Shown piece by piece: positions 11,754 to 22,310 of a DNA stretch of 64,000 nucleotides. The notes under the pieces are model-generated. The model was not told the DNA's origin. It saw only the letters and a program-made list of their open reading frames with translations, and made no database searches. The stretch spans positions 6,471,209 to 6,535,208 of the forward strand of contig NC_087065.1 in assembly GCF_963678635.1 (NCBI RefSeq), read 5' to 3'. A program made the position numbers and the translations under genes. The stretch's first letter is position 1. Each line of letters begins with the position of its first letter. The stretch is from Symsagittifera roscoffensis. Taxonomy: Eukaryota > Xenacoelomorpha > Acoela > Convolutidae.

Positions 11754-12797
11754 TTACGCCAATTCACGAGCGGAGAGAGGTCGATCCAATGAACAACCTT
11801 GGTTCGGATAAGCGGAAGACGGTGCGTAGTCTTCGTTGACTGGCTGATAACCAGTATTAGTATGATTGACAAAATGCGGAACATGTTGTGGATGAACTGC
11901 AGGAGTATTAAAATACACAGTCCCACCACTATTATACGGAGCGGCGGTGTTACACGATGGGACAACAGTTGTCACATTAGAAAAAATGTTTCCAGCATTA
12001 CAACACTGAGCAGGTGTGACGATTGGAGTTGTAGCTGCCAATCGCCATAAGTTTGCATCACTTGTGTAGTAATCGTTGATAATAGGTGACACAGTATGCG
12101 GAACAAAGGGAAGATTATGTTGCGTCTGGACTGGCGCTGCATGGCAATTAGGTGCCGAAAAGAAAACCGGCGTTGGGTTTACTCCGGAAGATGAGAAGCC
12201 ACCACCAGCAAATGCAGGTGACAAAGAAACAAAACCAGAACCGGGTTGTGCCGATAACATTGGGACAGGTAATGATTCCGGTTGTGCGATGGCAAAACTA
12301 CCATTATTTATGTTTGAACTCATGGTCTGTAAAGGAACAGCAGACGGTGGTGGTAACACGTGAGCACTAGAATGCATATTGTTAACTGGGAATGGAACAG
12401 AAGCTTGCAATGGCAAAAGGCTTGCACTGCCAAATTGAGGCATAGCTTGACGTCCATAACTATGGATTCCAGGGTCACTCAATGCTGTGTGCTCATGGTT
12501 ATGACTATTACTGGTGTGAATCGCATGAGCGAGGGTGGCGGAAGTCGTCGGTCTAGACGAAATGGGTACAGGAGTGAAGGCCTGCAAACCTGGTGCGCTA
12601 ACAACGTCAGGAGGTGCCTGTGAACTAACAGAGTCTACCCAATCATTAGTTCGATCGGTTGCTACTTTTGAAATAGGTTGACTTACTCCTGTCAAGTTAC
12701 TTTCCGCTATCTTCTCGCTAACCTCAGATGAACTGTCCTCAAGTTCAAACGCTTTCAATTCCATTTCAATTAGTTGCTTTTTATGACTTTCAGCCAA
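11754..12797 (-). pseudogene. BEL Gag, proline/serine-rich central part
   Basis: A 347-codon frame that starts in a charged helix (HKKQLIEMELKAFELED) and continues as a long Pro/Ser/Ala/Asn-rich, probably disordered region. It is in phase with the 12897-13196 piece. The helical coiled-coil reads through the stop at 12897-12899, so that stop is probably a nonsense mutation. At its 3' end the frame no longer matches the Gag core. Confidence 0.7.
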
Positions 12798-12896
12798 TTG
12801 CTCTAGTTCCAGCTGACTTTGTTCGAACTTAAGACGGTTCTCTTGCTCTTTAAGTCTTAAAGATACTTGATATTGCCTTTCCAGCTCCTCATGGCG

Positions 12897-13196
12897 TCAT
12901 TTTACTAAAGCTAACTCATGCCATTTCTCACTTGATGACATAGTGCGAACAGTCGACGTATGACGAGTGGAAGCAGAATTATCAGACTTATGTGAGTCAA
13001 GCTTTCTACTATCCTTAGACTTATTAGAGACCTTAGACCTGTTTTCAGATACTGGTGCTTCTGAATCTCTTGTTTGGTGCGAGCGTGAGGATGTCTCAGA
13101 CCTAGTTTGTTGTAAAGATCCCTTGCTCCCTGAAATGCCGGCTGCTGGAAATGACGAAGGTTCAAGGCTCATCTTGTAACTCGGAGCTTCGTGCAT
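12897..13196 (-). pseudogene. BEL Gag N-terminal serine-rich fragment
   Basis: A 99-codon serine/arginine-rich frame of low complexity, in phase with the downstream Gag piece. The fragment upstream at 13226-13480 is in another phase. Assignment to Gag is by position and composition only. Confidence 0.55.
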
Positions 13197-13225
13197 TACT
13201 TAATCGTTCATTTCGGTTACTTTCT

Positions 13226-13480
13226 TTAGCCAAAAGTCTTGCTGAGCAATAACTTTTCAGGGTTTTCCGTTTTTCCCGCTAACCTAATTAATTGCTCATT
13301 GTCGTCGACAGCTTTTTCCAACGCAATTTCACATTTGTAAACAGCATAATCAATTTTTGTAGTGAGACTATTATTTTCAATGTACTCAAGTAATAATGAG
13401 TGACCTTTAAGCAGCTCATTTTCTAGATGTAGACGGGTTTCGAATAACTTGCGTATTTTACATTGGAATTTTTTGTCCAT
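13226..13480 (-). pseudogene. BEL Gag N-terminal helical fragment
   Basis: An 84-codon frame beginning MDKKFQCKIRKLFETRL, rich in Leu, Glu and Lys and helical in appearance. It is the most upstream Gag-like piece and probably contains the Gag start. A frame change separates it from the next fragment. Confidence 0.55.
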
Positions 13481-13768
13481 GTTTTTTACAAATTGACAAT
13501 ATTCTACGGATGCTCACTTATAGAAAACAATCAATAAAATGAGATACTGTTTTGGTACGTCATTGAATTTGCATTAGTGAATCAACATTAGCCTACAAGA
13601 CGGGGGAACTTGACGCCTCAAAGCTTCTGCCTGAAGCCTATTTCTTATAGCTTTCCGAGCTTTGAGGGGTAAGCGGTTCCGCTTCTTACGTGTCCTAAGG
13701 ATTAGCGTTATATCGCCTTAGAAGGAGGAGAGTCTTTAACTCAAGGGAAGGAGGCTGGTGAATCTCTT

Positions 13769-14302
13769 TTACTTCTCAATTAGTACCTGGTCCTTAGCCT
13801 TACGCTTAGAGATAAAGTCTTTAACGACGTTCAGAACGAGAATACCTGTTAAACCTAAGCTTTCCTCTATATCCTCGGTTCCGTTCCGTCTACAGTATAC
13901 GATTGCACAAATCTTGGTCCTATACCTTAATAATAAATTGACAAATTGCTCACTACTCAGCTTGCGGTTATTGTTGCTGCGATGCCTACTTATCGAGTTA
14001 TTAATGGCGTCGTGCCAAATTACAAGGTCATTACGGTGAGACAAATAGTGATGAGGGTAGTACTGTATTGTTTTTTGAGAGTCCCTAGCGTTAAAGTTCA
14101 AACTTAAACCTGGCTTTGTAAAGCAAGTATCTTTGACGCGCTTCTGGGACGGAGCGGGAAGTTTTCGGAGCGCGTGATCCAAGGAACTAGCTCCTTGAAT
14201 GAATACCATATACTTGAGGGACCTATGCGATGGCTTCGTTACGCTTAAGTACCAATGGGGTTGGAAAATTAAGTAGGTCGGTTGAACTCCAACAACACAC
14301 AC
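13769..14302 (-). CDS. Extra ORF in BEL leader, unknown function
   Basis: A 177-codon frame lies between the 5' LTR and gag, where BEL elements normally have no gene. The N-terminal third looks less protein-like and the real start may be internal. The C-terminal two thirds look folded: DLVIWHDAINNSISRH, then KICAIVYCRRNGTEDIEESL and a helix ending in basic residues. The alternation of strands and helices could suit a small alpha/beta fold. I do not recognise the family. It could be a captured host or transposon gene, or an accessory gene of this BEL lineage. Two related ~110-bp segments (14268-14390 and 14466-14577) flank its 5' side. Confidence 0.5.
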   Translation of the reverse strand: MCVVGVQPTYLIFQPHWYLSVTKPSHRSLKYMVFIQGASSLDHALRKLPAPSQKRVKDTCFTKPGLSLNFNARDSQKTIQYYPHHYLSHRNDLVIWHDAINNSISRHRSNNNRKLSSEQFVNLLLRYRTKICAIVYCRRNGTEDIEESLGLTGILVLNVVKDFISKRKAKDQVLIEK

Positions 14303-14577
14303 GGAGTAAACCTGAGGATGAAAGAATTCAACTTAACTCACTTAATATCACCGTACCTGACCACTTAACAATACTGTCACGCAACGAAGTCAATAATCGG
14401 ACGGGCTGAAACGGCTTTGATTTACTTGAAGCGAACCGGCTTTTAGTTTCACCAATGGTGGGTGGGGGATAAGGCAAATTGGTTAAGTTCCAACAACGCA
14501 CGCGGAAGAATCCTGAGGATGAAAAAACTCAACTTAATTTGCCTGTTATTTCGCTACCAGAACACTTAACATAAGGT
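14268..14577 (-). repeat. Two diverged copies of a ~110-bp segment
   Basis: Segments around 14268-14390 and 14466-14577 share the order GGTTgAacTCCAACAAC, CACgCGGA, CCTGAGGATGAAA, AACTCAACTTAA and a final CACTTAACA. They are direct repeats in the BEL leader just upstream of the 177-codon ORF. Confidence 0.65.
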
Positions 14578-15184
14578 TGTTGTCATCTTACAGCACAGTT
14601 TCGCAGAACTCTGGAGACGTTTTGAGGATTTTTTGGCAATTTTTTTTACTTTTTTCACAAAATTTTTCGGAAAATTTTGGTCAGCAGATTGGAGTCATAA
14701 ACCAATCCAAAAAACTAGTCCAGTATCTCTTGTCTATTTTCCGATTTCACGGATTAATATTCCTTTCACAAATATCCAAAAAATTTTGGTATCGAGAAAA
14801 AATGTCAAGTCAGTTTGTCTATGTACCGACTGTAAGATATTTCAGTTCAACGGAACTGTCCAAAAAATTTGGGTATTGAGAAAAATTACCGGGGGCTAGC
14901 TTGCGTGAAAATTTCTAGCATATATGACATCGTATATAAATTTAATGCACGAATGGAGAGTTTTAAAAGTTTTGGAAACTTCTTACAGTTTTTAATTGGA
15001 GATTGGCGTCACCGGGAAAAAATCCAAAACTTCGGGTGTCGAGAAAAACACAGCTCCACTTTGACCAAAAGTCAACAATCAGGACACCTGAACAGGCCTC
15101 TTTTCCGCTAGTCAGTCTGCTCTTTCGTCTGTCTGCTCTGTCGTCTGTCGGCTCTTTTGGCCAATCGCCCACTTTCGTCAAGTA

Positions 15185-15385
15185 AACTCTTTGACGAGTT
15201 TCGGCCAATTCGGTACTCTGATGTTTCGTATTTTTGACCAAACGCCCACTTTCGGCAAAACGCTCAATTTCGGCCAACTGATATCTGGTTTTTTCGGTCA
15301 AACGCCCACTTTCGGCCAACTGGTATGTGGTATTTTCGGCCAAACGCTCACTTTCGGCCAAACGCCCACTTTCGGCTAACCACAC
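15185..15385 (-). repeat. Short tandem repeat in BEL leader
   Basis: Repeated units of the type TTTCGGCCAAACGCCCAC, some separated by CAACTGGTATGTGGTA-like spacers, occur about eight times. On the minus strand they give a repetitive open frame (LAESGRLAES...), which I regard as repeat-driven rather than a protein gene. Confidence 0.75.
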
Positions 15386-15511
15386 TATTCGGCCTGGTGA
15401 TCACTGACGATTTCGGGTCCCTTGTGTTGAAATAGGCCAAATAAAACACTCGTCGCGTCTCTCGTCGTGAAAAAAAAGACTTCGTATCTTCGTCTGTCTC
15501 AGAATAACACG

Positions 15512-15529
15512 GTCCCTTGTGGGGCGCCA
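15512..15529 (-). other. Primer-binding site of BEL element
   Basis: Five bases inside the 5' LTR the minus strand reads TGGCGCCCCACAAGGGAC. It begins with TGG, the complement of a tRNA CCA end, and resembles lysine-tRNA-type primer sites. The exact primer tRNA is inferred only. Confidence 0.65.
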
Positions 15530-15534
15530 AAATG

Positions 15535-15952
15535 TGCTCGCTAGTCTCCAAAACTGATCCAAATTCGTTAAATTAATAAGAGATATTTTTCGGTAAATAA
15601 CTCAGGCAAATAGATAAATTTCGGCATTCTCTATCGATCAAAAACATCATATAATTTTTTATCATCTGTTCGTTTTTGGTACAAATCGGCGCAAGCTAGC
15701 CACAAGAACCGGTCGGTAATGTCCTTGAGACAAAATGCTCTTTTGGGCGGTCAGTCTTAATCAAGGCTGAACCGAATTAGAACCAAAAAACAGTTAAAAT
15801 AGGATGTAACCCCCGTTTTTAGTATATTAATACATGGGCAGGTGGGGGACTCGAACCTACGTCGACTGTGATGTAACGTTACTTTGTCTTAATCCGCTTG
15901 GCCAACTGTGCTTATTTTATATGCATCTATACTCTTGTTTTGCATTGCAACA
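15535..15952 (-). repeat. 5' LTR of BEL element
   Basis: The right-hand copy is also 418 bp, but only because it has compensating indels relative to the left copy. Outside it, on the minus strand, is another purine-rich tract (positions about 15953-15975) that resembles a polypurine tract, which is unexpected upstream of a 5' LTR. Confidence 0.92.
15836..15912 (-). other. tRNA-like segment inside 5' LTR
   Basis: The same tRNA-like block as in the other LTR, with the A-box at 15894-15904 and the B-box at 15847-15857 conserved despite substitutions around them. Confidence 0.6.
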
Positions 15953-16933
15953 CCCCCTCCCCCCTCATGAGGGGGTGGAAGAGAACCTATGGCATAGGCG
16001 ATTTTTTTTGTTGTGTGATTTCGAATGCCGCAAGAAAAACTCACAATACACCAAGTGTGGTGTCTTGTACAAAAATTATTGGTTGAGATTTGTTTTTCAA
16101 AAAATTCAAAAGATTTCGCAGTGTTTAGAAAACCTGGTCTGAAAATGTTCGTCCACAAATTTTTCATAAAAATTTTACCTTATTTTACCTACTATAAACA
16201 GTCCTTCATTCAAATGTTTTTACTTATTTTAGTCATTTGTACAAAAACAAAATAACAGGAAATTTTACTAAAACAAAATTTTTCCGTTTTTGATTTTTTT
16301 GTTTCATATTATATCTTATTGTTGGGAACTTTCCGTGGTATTTGCTCGGCAACCGGCTCTCCTTAGTAAAACATGATTATCTAATTAAAAGCGTAGTTTC
16401 AAAATCAACCGTTTTTAGTTTTTTTTCTGTTTGGTTGCTGTGATCCGAACGTTCAGTGCTGATTTCAACAAGTGAGGTTGTGAAAAATGAACATATTTGA
16501 TTTTGATTTTTTTTTGAATTTTTCCTCAATATCTTCTGTCGTTTGCGTAGCCTTAATGTCAACTAAAGCTTAATCGAAAATTTGCTGAATTGTATGTGAG
16601 AATGTAAGCTGTTTTTTTTCTACTAAACAATGATGGAATTCTTCCCGTTTTATGTGAATTTCACAAACATTTCGTTTTTTTGTTAGTTTTTTTTGGACGC
16701 CGGAAGTGTGAATTCTGGATTTTCACTAATGGGGGGGGGGGGGGTCGGCGAATTGAAAAAATTTTTTTTTAAAAATTCAACCATTTCTCCAACATTTAAA
16801 TGGCTCATTTTTCGAGCTCTCCCAAACAGTTTAAACATCCGATGTTTTGATCTCTTTTGTAATGTACCGCAGGCAATGGCAATTTTTTTTGGAAATTGCA
16901 ATCCCCCAACCCCCCATGCTTGGCTGGTTTTAG
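15953..16933. other. AT-rich non-coding DNA before first host exon
   Basis: No supported gene. It includes poly(G) runs near 16731-16744 and a diverged copy of a dispersed repeat motif near 16320. It is probably intron of the cadherin-like gene. Confidence 0.5.
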
Positions 16934-17066
16934 ATCTACCTGCTGAAGGAGAGCGAGCGCCTGCTGGTGACGATGGAGCAGCCCATATCCCACGTGGTGT
17001 CCCAACTCCAACAGAGCCATGAAGATGGCAGACAGTGGGGGTTCATTGAGACACTCAACCACATTG
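16934..17066 (+). CDS. Cadherin-like receptor, exon A (membrane-proximal domain)
   Basis: This exon is bounded by an acceptor (GGTTTTAG) and a donor after position 17066 (phase 1). It encodes IYLLKESERLLVTMEQPISH and 24 more residues of a folded extracellular domain. Spliced to the next four exons it gives 348 residues and a stop: 133+325+174+174+241 bases, with every junction in phase. The order is membrane-proximal domain, acidic DDDDD stretch, one transmembrane helix and a cytoplasmic tail. This matches the architecture of protocadherin-15/cadherin-23 type receptors. The cadherin repeats themselves would be encoded upstream, outside this window or beyond the retroelements. Family assignment is an inference from the pattern of the membrane-proximal domain. 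Confidence 0.8.
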
Positions 17067-17506
17067 GTTTGTATTTTTTTTGGGGGGGGGGGGGGGGGGT
17101 GGTCTCTAAACTGTAATATTACAAATAAAAATAGTTTCAGTATAAGTCAACTTTCATCAAATTGATCTTTCAGACGTTTTTCGGGGGTTCCAAAGTTTTC
17201 GCAAGTTTTCACCTCTTTTTTTTTGCAAAAATCAGATCAGAAACTAGAACTGATGATGATGCCAAAAATACCTCAGTTCTAAGTAAACTTTTTTTGTCTC
17301 TTAATTCGCTTTCGTGAATTGAAAGTTGATTCCGGTTTTCATGAAGCAACCTGATGCATTAATCATACGAACTTCGGGTTAAGCAGAAGCGTGTAACAAT
17401 TCTTTTCGAATATTAAAAACTAAAACTTCTAAAAGTTACCACATTTTGAAATTATATTATTGAATTTGTTTCAATTTTAAGAGCAATTATTCATTCATCA
17501 TTCTAG

Positions 17507-17831
17507 TAAACGCGAGTGTGATTGTTGACGACGTGGCGGTGCACGTGAGTGCCGACGGGTCACTCGACAACTCCAAGACAGACCTTTACATCCACGCGAT
17601 AGAGACCGGCTCCAACCAGGTCATAGATGCCTCTCTCATAGTCCACGAGATGGACCGGAGTCCCGAGGAGGTCCGACAACTCAAACAGGACTACCTAGTG
17701 ACTCAGATCCGAGAACTGGTCGAAGACGACGACGATGACCAGATGAAGATCATTTTGGCCGCTATCTTCGGAGGGGTGGGGGCTCTTCTGTTGTTCATAC
17801 TCTGGCTAGCGCTCATTTGTTTTCTTCGGAG
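17507..17831 (+). CDS. Cadherin-like receptor, exon B (ectodomain end and TM helix)
   Basis: An acceptor TTCTAG precedes 17507 and the donor follows 17831 (AG|GTATTA); phase enters at 2 bases and leaves at 2 bases. It encodes the rest of the membrane-proximal domain (VIVDDVAVHVSADGSLDNSK, TDLYIHAIETGSNQVID), a run of five Asp, and a 25-residue hydrophobic helix (residues about 126-150 of the visible protein, IILAAIFGGVGALLLF...) followed by Arg-Arg. The segment TDLYIHA...NQVID followed by a charged helix and the membrane is what one sees at the end of protocadherin-15-type ectodomains. An intronic in-frame TAA directly after the donor shows that splicing is needed here. Confidence 0.88.
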
Positions 17832-18929
17832 GTATTAATCCTAGTTTTCCACATAACACTTTTCGTCAGAGGTTTTTTATCACGACTAAATTGATTGTAT
17901 TATCTTTTTGAATGGCGTGAAATTGGATCTTAACATTGTTGATACCAGCAATTAATGACACCCCTCAGAATACAACAATCATTATTTGGAGCTGTATGGT
18001 GTTCTTAACTAGTTAAGGGGGTACTAATAGGAAAGATCCGGTCAATCGAAAAAGATTTTTCGACATCAGCTATAGCATTTCTGGCTAAACAGTTTCTGTT
18101 ATTAAGAGTCGATGAACGTAGTGAAGACTCTTATATAATTCTTGGTCACTTTTTTTTCTGAAAAAGTCTTAAAATGATCTAATAAGAACAAAAATACATT
18201 CCTATACATTTTTGGATGCACTTAGGTAAACATGCACTTTTTCAGTTCAATTCAAATTCATCTGCCAAAGTTGCCCGCATTGGCAAAACTAAATTTGCAA
18301 TCAATTGTCGCAAGTAAAATAAACGGTTCTCGAATAGATAGATTTTTCAACACCCAAAAATGGATTTTATTAACTATCAAAACGTTGGTAATCGGTTGCA
18401 TTTTTACTTAAAATAGTTGATCCGATAAATATTAAAATCTATTTTTGGTGTGCTTTTTTATACATACAATCTACAAATTATCGACAATTTATATACACAT
18501 TTTATACAGACTTTATACTTATTTAATACAGGTTTACATTACGAGGCCAAACTGTGCACTGAATAGGCGCACAATTTTGTGTCTGCATGTTCGTGGATTA
18601 GAGACAAGTCTGTAAACATGTTAAATTTTTTGTCGGAACGATCAAAGAAAATGAAAGAACAAAAGAAGAACAAAGGGAGAGTCCTTGCTGCGGAATCCGC
18701 TTACATTTCCCAAAAAGCACTGTTTGGCCTCGTGATGAAATACCGATTGCAAAAAGATAAAATAGAAAACATATGCAGACTATATACAGATCAGATTATA
18801 TACAAAAACAATGCATAATATCTGCAGATTTTTTACAGGATAAATACAGAATTTATACTGATTTAATACATACTAGCGGGTAAGGCACCTCCGGTGCTTC
18901 AAAATTTTAACATTTCATAAAACACTGCA

Positions 18930-19560
18930 TACATTGGAAAGAAGATCTGCATCTTTTGAGTGTACTTTAACAAGCTCATTTCATATTTTGTAAAATTTGC
19001 AATCAAGTTTTGTATTCACATTTTGAAAAGCCATAAAATTTTGTAAAATTGTTTATATCTAAGTTCTTCGAAAATCTTCAAAAAAATAAAATATTGGAAA
19101 CTATAAGCAAATGAACAGTCGCATTTGGACGCAAGATTTGCAAGTTCTGACTATATTATGACAGAGCCTCACTAAAGGGATGGGAACTTCAAATTTTGTG
19201 AAAGTTTTTTATATAATTTCGTTGAGCAATCTTTTAAAAGTCGAAAAGTCCCATCTCGGAAACGAAGAGCAATTAAGCAGCCGCATTTGGAGGCAAGATA
19301 TGCAACTTAATAACCCTGAGATATGTTCACAGTACCCGATGACAAGGTTGGAAATTTTAATTTTTTTCAATTTTCTGAAATCTAGTTTTTTTTGAAAAAT
19401 TAAAAAGAAATCACACAACACGTCAGCTCGCAAAAACTACAAAGACTTGAGCAGTCATTTTTGGAGGGAACATTTGCAATCCTTGACAGTTTTCTGACAA
19501 TTCCCAACTACATGGCTGGGATATTCATTGTTTGTGAAATAATTTGTAATTTGAGTTTTG
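18930..19560 (+). repeat. Diverged tandem repeat, period about 165 bp
   Basis: Near 19098, 19262 and 19430 the same block recurs: a GGAAAC/ACTA start, GAgCAgT/C, GCATTTGGA(c/g)GcAAgAT and TTGCAA, followed by a short spacer. Copies are strongly diverged. Confidence 0.5.
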
Positions 19561-19825
19561 AAATTTTTTGATAAAATCACAAAAGTTGTCGTATCTTGTG
19601 CACTTATAGGATTTGGGCATTTTTAATCGAAAGCCAAAGCTTCGACATCTGGAAAAAACTTAACAGCATCCACTATGTGGCTGCTTAATTTAAAACTGAT
19701 GAAATCAACACTAAAAGTTTTCTTTCATTTATAGCATTTTTGCTATAATCACAATCTGTATAATTGGAAATTTCATAGCATCTGTTCTCTTCTTTATTCT
19801 TAGATGGTATTTGTTATTTATTAAG

Positions 19826-19950
19826 CGTCCGTTGCTGAGTGGTTAGTGTGTGAAACTCATAATCTCCAAGCCGCAGATCGAATCAGAGACTTAGCCGAGT
19901 TTTTACTAATTCGAGGCTTAATTCTAGTTTTTTTTTTCGTTTTTTGGCAA
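19826..19950 (+). repeat. tRNA-derived SINE
   Basis: The segment has an A-box-like TTGCTGAGTGGTTAGTG and a B-box-like GATCGAATC at tRNA spacing, with a CAT triplet in the anticodon position. It ends in a T-rich tail. It reads as a SINE head rather than a working tRNA, since arms do not pair well. Confidence 0.5.
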
Positions 19951-20522
19951 GTGTTTGCAAAGCGCAACTTTGCCTCTGTGTAAATACAATGAGTAAATTG
20001 AAATTGAAGTTATGATGTATGCTTTTCAGTTCATTGCTGTTGTTTGAACTGAAAAAAAAACTAATGAAATCAGAAACAAACGAGTATGTTTATTGCAGTA
20101 ACACATATTGTTCTTCAATGATCTTTAAAACTAAGTGTCGGTTCTATTTTAAGAAAAGACGCTAAATAAACTCATCTTAGAATTAGCTTTTAAAAAATTT
20201 TTGCGTAAATTTATTTTATTCACCGTTGGTGCCCATATGCTTAAAAAAAGTTCAAGGGATCTCATTGAGCTTATGGGCCGTGGTAAGGAATTTTTCTCAA
20301 GTGACTTAAGCTCACTCAAACTTTGCGAAAAAATTTTAGGACCACCAATTATTTAAGTTTTTGAGGCTTTCAGCTATCGTTTTTGGAACAATGAAAAGCA
20401 TGTTTTAAATGAAAATCAAATCCATGTTCTAGACAATATAAACCAATTTTCAGGCAATATAATCGGCATACTATAGATTCTGGAGAATTTTATACTTGTG
20501 ATATCTAGATTTTTTACTGCAA

Positions 20523-20640
20523 CAAAATGCATTTTCTAGTAATTACTTATTGGTAGTAAGATCAACTGGATTACTTATTTATAGTAATTACTTATTTATA
20601 GTAATTAATTATTGGTACTAAGATCAACTGGATATGCCCA
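20523..20640. repeat. Short direct duplications (TAGTAATTACTTATT)
   Basis: TAGTAATTACTTATTggTAgTAAGATCAACTGGAT-type units occur three to four times, with TAAGATCAACTGGAT present twice, so this is a local tandem duplication. Confidence 0.6.
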
Positions 20641-21710
20641 GTAGTTCCAAAGTTATTAACCAAAACGTCTTTTTTCTAAAGTCAAGAAATTTCTCTATTA
20701 TAGGTTCCGCCTAACTTTTTCCGCAAATCTGGTCCTTTCGACCTAAAAATTATTGATTTGAGCTCAAAAGGCCTATACTCTTCTAGTTCAATGCAAAAGA
20801 CCCGATCTAAAACGCTTTTGTTGAAAAAATTTGCGATAAACTATTTTACCAGTACCCCTCCGGATTGATGAATCCACCAAATCAAACACGTTAAGTGAAA
20901 TACTAGTGAATACAATATTATCTATGATTTTGAACAGTATAAAATCCCTGTATTATGCATTTTTGTGTTTATTTGGGTTGCATGCATTCGATTTTTTACC
21001 AGTAGAAAATCAGTATAAAAATTGATTATAATCAATTGAAGCCTTAGTTTTTCCAATGCGTTAAGTATTTGGCGCTCTTCTTGCAAAAACATGAACGGAG
21101 AGAAAAAACATGAACAATTTTTAGTTTCAAAAAAAAAAAATTTCAGTTTTTTGATATACCAGCTCAATATTTATATATACATATATTGAAAATTCGAAAG
21201 TTTTTTTAAAAACACTAAGACAGTTAACTTTTATGTTTCCATTTGTTCATTGAATCTTTTTGAAGTGTCTGTTGGCAGTTTTAAATGTTCCATTACAAAA
21301 AGAGAGGCAAAAAGTGGCATTTCGGTTAGAGCATCCACCCCCCCCCCCCTTAAATGTTCAGAAGTCGAAATCCAAAATTTTCTTGCAAAATTGGATCGAT
21401 AATACTAAGAAATACTAGCTATAATTATGGCGCAGGCCGAAACGGAGCAATTTCATCTAATTTAGCCTCAAATATTTCTTTTTCTCAGTTTTTTGCCGTT
21501 TCCTTCATATAAATTTTACAAATATGATGCCAAATGCGTTCTGAATTGCCGTTTATTTCACATCTTTGCAGTTTTTCTATTTTATTCAGGGCTCTGGATA
21601 TCAGCCTTGAGTTTCGTAGTAAATTTGATGCAATTTTGCTTTTGCAAAAAAAATCATTTTGGTTTTTCATCATTTAGGAGGGGGGAGCGAAAAGACCCCA
21701 TGATTGTTTG

Positions 21711-21870
21711 TTAGGCACTTAGCATAGTGGTAAGGCGTTCACTTTGAAATCGTCAGCCCCCCCCCCTCATCCCAAGCCATGGCCTTGATAGTGTGTGAGG
21801 ACGAGCTCTTACTTGACCTCTAGCTTCAGGTCTACCACAACCTGATCAAATTTGGCTGCAATAGTGGTAC
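21711..21870 (+). repeat. tRNA-derived SINE-like element
   Basis: A-box-like TTAGCATAGTGGTAAGGC is followed by a poly(C)-interrupted body with AGGTCTACCACAACCTGATC. The B-box is degraded by the poly(C) run. Confidence 0.4.
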
Positions 21871-22062
21871 CACGTGAAAGATCTAGACGCAAAAAAAACT
21901 ACCTTGAGTCGCGAAAAAGAATTTCGCTCAACAAAATAACACAGTCTGGAATGTGGGGAGATAATACGAATGGACTATCCTCGACAGAACTGTTAAGGCC
22001 TACTGATAGATCCTCTGCGATTCGCAGGAAATACGTTATATTATTGTTCTGTTAAACTTTAG

Positions 22063-22236
22063 GACCCGCAAGGAGTTGGACGAGGTGAAGAAGAAGAGTG
22101 AGTCATACCCTGAGGGGGGAGGGGACAGTAGTAGCATGAGTGCAATGGAGCAGTACATGCGTCGCAACCAGTTCCACTCCCCAGTTCCAGGCACTATAGA
22201 TTACGTGTCCGCCAAACAGGCTCTACACAACGGCAG
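22063..22236 (+). CDS. Cadherin-like receptor, exon C (cytoplasmic tail)
   Basis: Acceptor AACTTTAG precedes 22063 and the donor GTAAAC follows 22236; the exon has 174 bases. It encodes the juxtamembrane tail starting RTRKELDEVKKKSESYPEGG, then SMSAMEQYMRRNQFHSPVPG and DYVSAKQALHNG. A miniature transposon remnant begins only ten bases after the exon (22246). No catalytic domain is visible; the exon is probably a binding region. Confidence 0.85.
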
Positions 22237-22245
22237 GTAAACAAT

Positions 22246-22310
22246 CAGGGGCGCATCTAGGATTTTCTTGAGGGGGGGGGGGGGCGGATTAAGAAAAACT
22301 TGACAAAAAC
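22246..22310 (+). mobile_element. Truncated hAT-type MITE next to a splice donor
   Basis: Starts CAGGGGCGCATCTAGG and TTTTCTTGAGGGGG, like the other copies, but lacks the far end. Its left end lies ten bases downstream of the exon C boundary. Confidence 0.6.

Larger units (their letters stand above)
6411..15952 (-). mobile_element. BEL/Pao LTR retrotransposon, complete but mutated
   Basis: Two direct LTRs (6411-6828 and 15535-15952) bound a minus-strand gag and pol with BEL/Pao order: Gag with zinc knuckle, protease, RT with FYMDDYLDS, RNase H, integrase. A purine tract lies just inside the left (3') LTR at about 6829-6845 and a primer-binding site just inside the right (5') LTR. LTR copies differ by roughly a dozen substitutions and two indels of about 12-14 bp, so the insertion is old. 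Gag and pol are disrupted by stops and frameshifts. No clear target-site duplication is visible. Confidence 0.93.
17832..22062 (+). other. Intron 2 of cadherin-like gene, with repeats
   Basis: A 4.2-kb AT-rich intron. It contains a diverged tandem repeat (about 18930-19560), a tRNA-headed SINE (19826-19950), short duplicated segments near 20520-20640 and a second tRNA-like SINE from 21711. No protein-coding exon is supported in it. Confidence 0.7.

Noticed and set aside
14963..15385. 140-codon minus-strand frame with LAESGRL repeats
   Set aside because: Driven by the short tandem repeat in the BEL leader; no domain visible.
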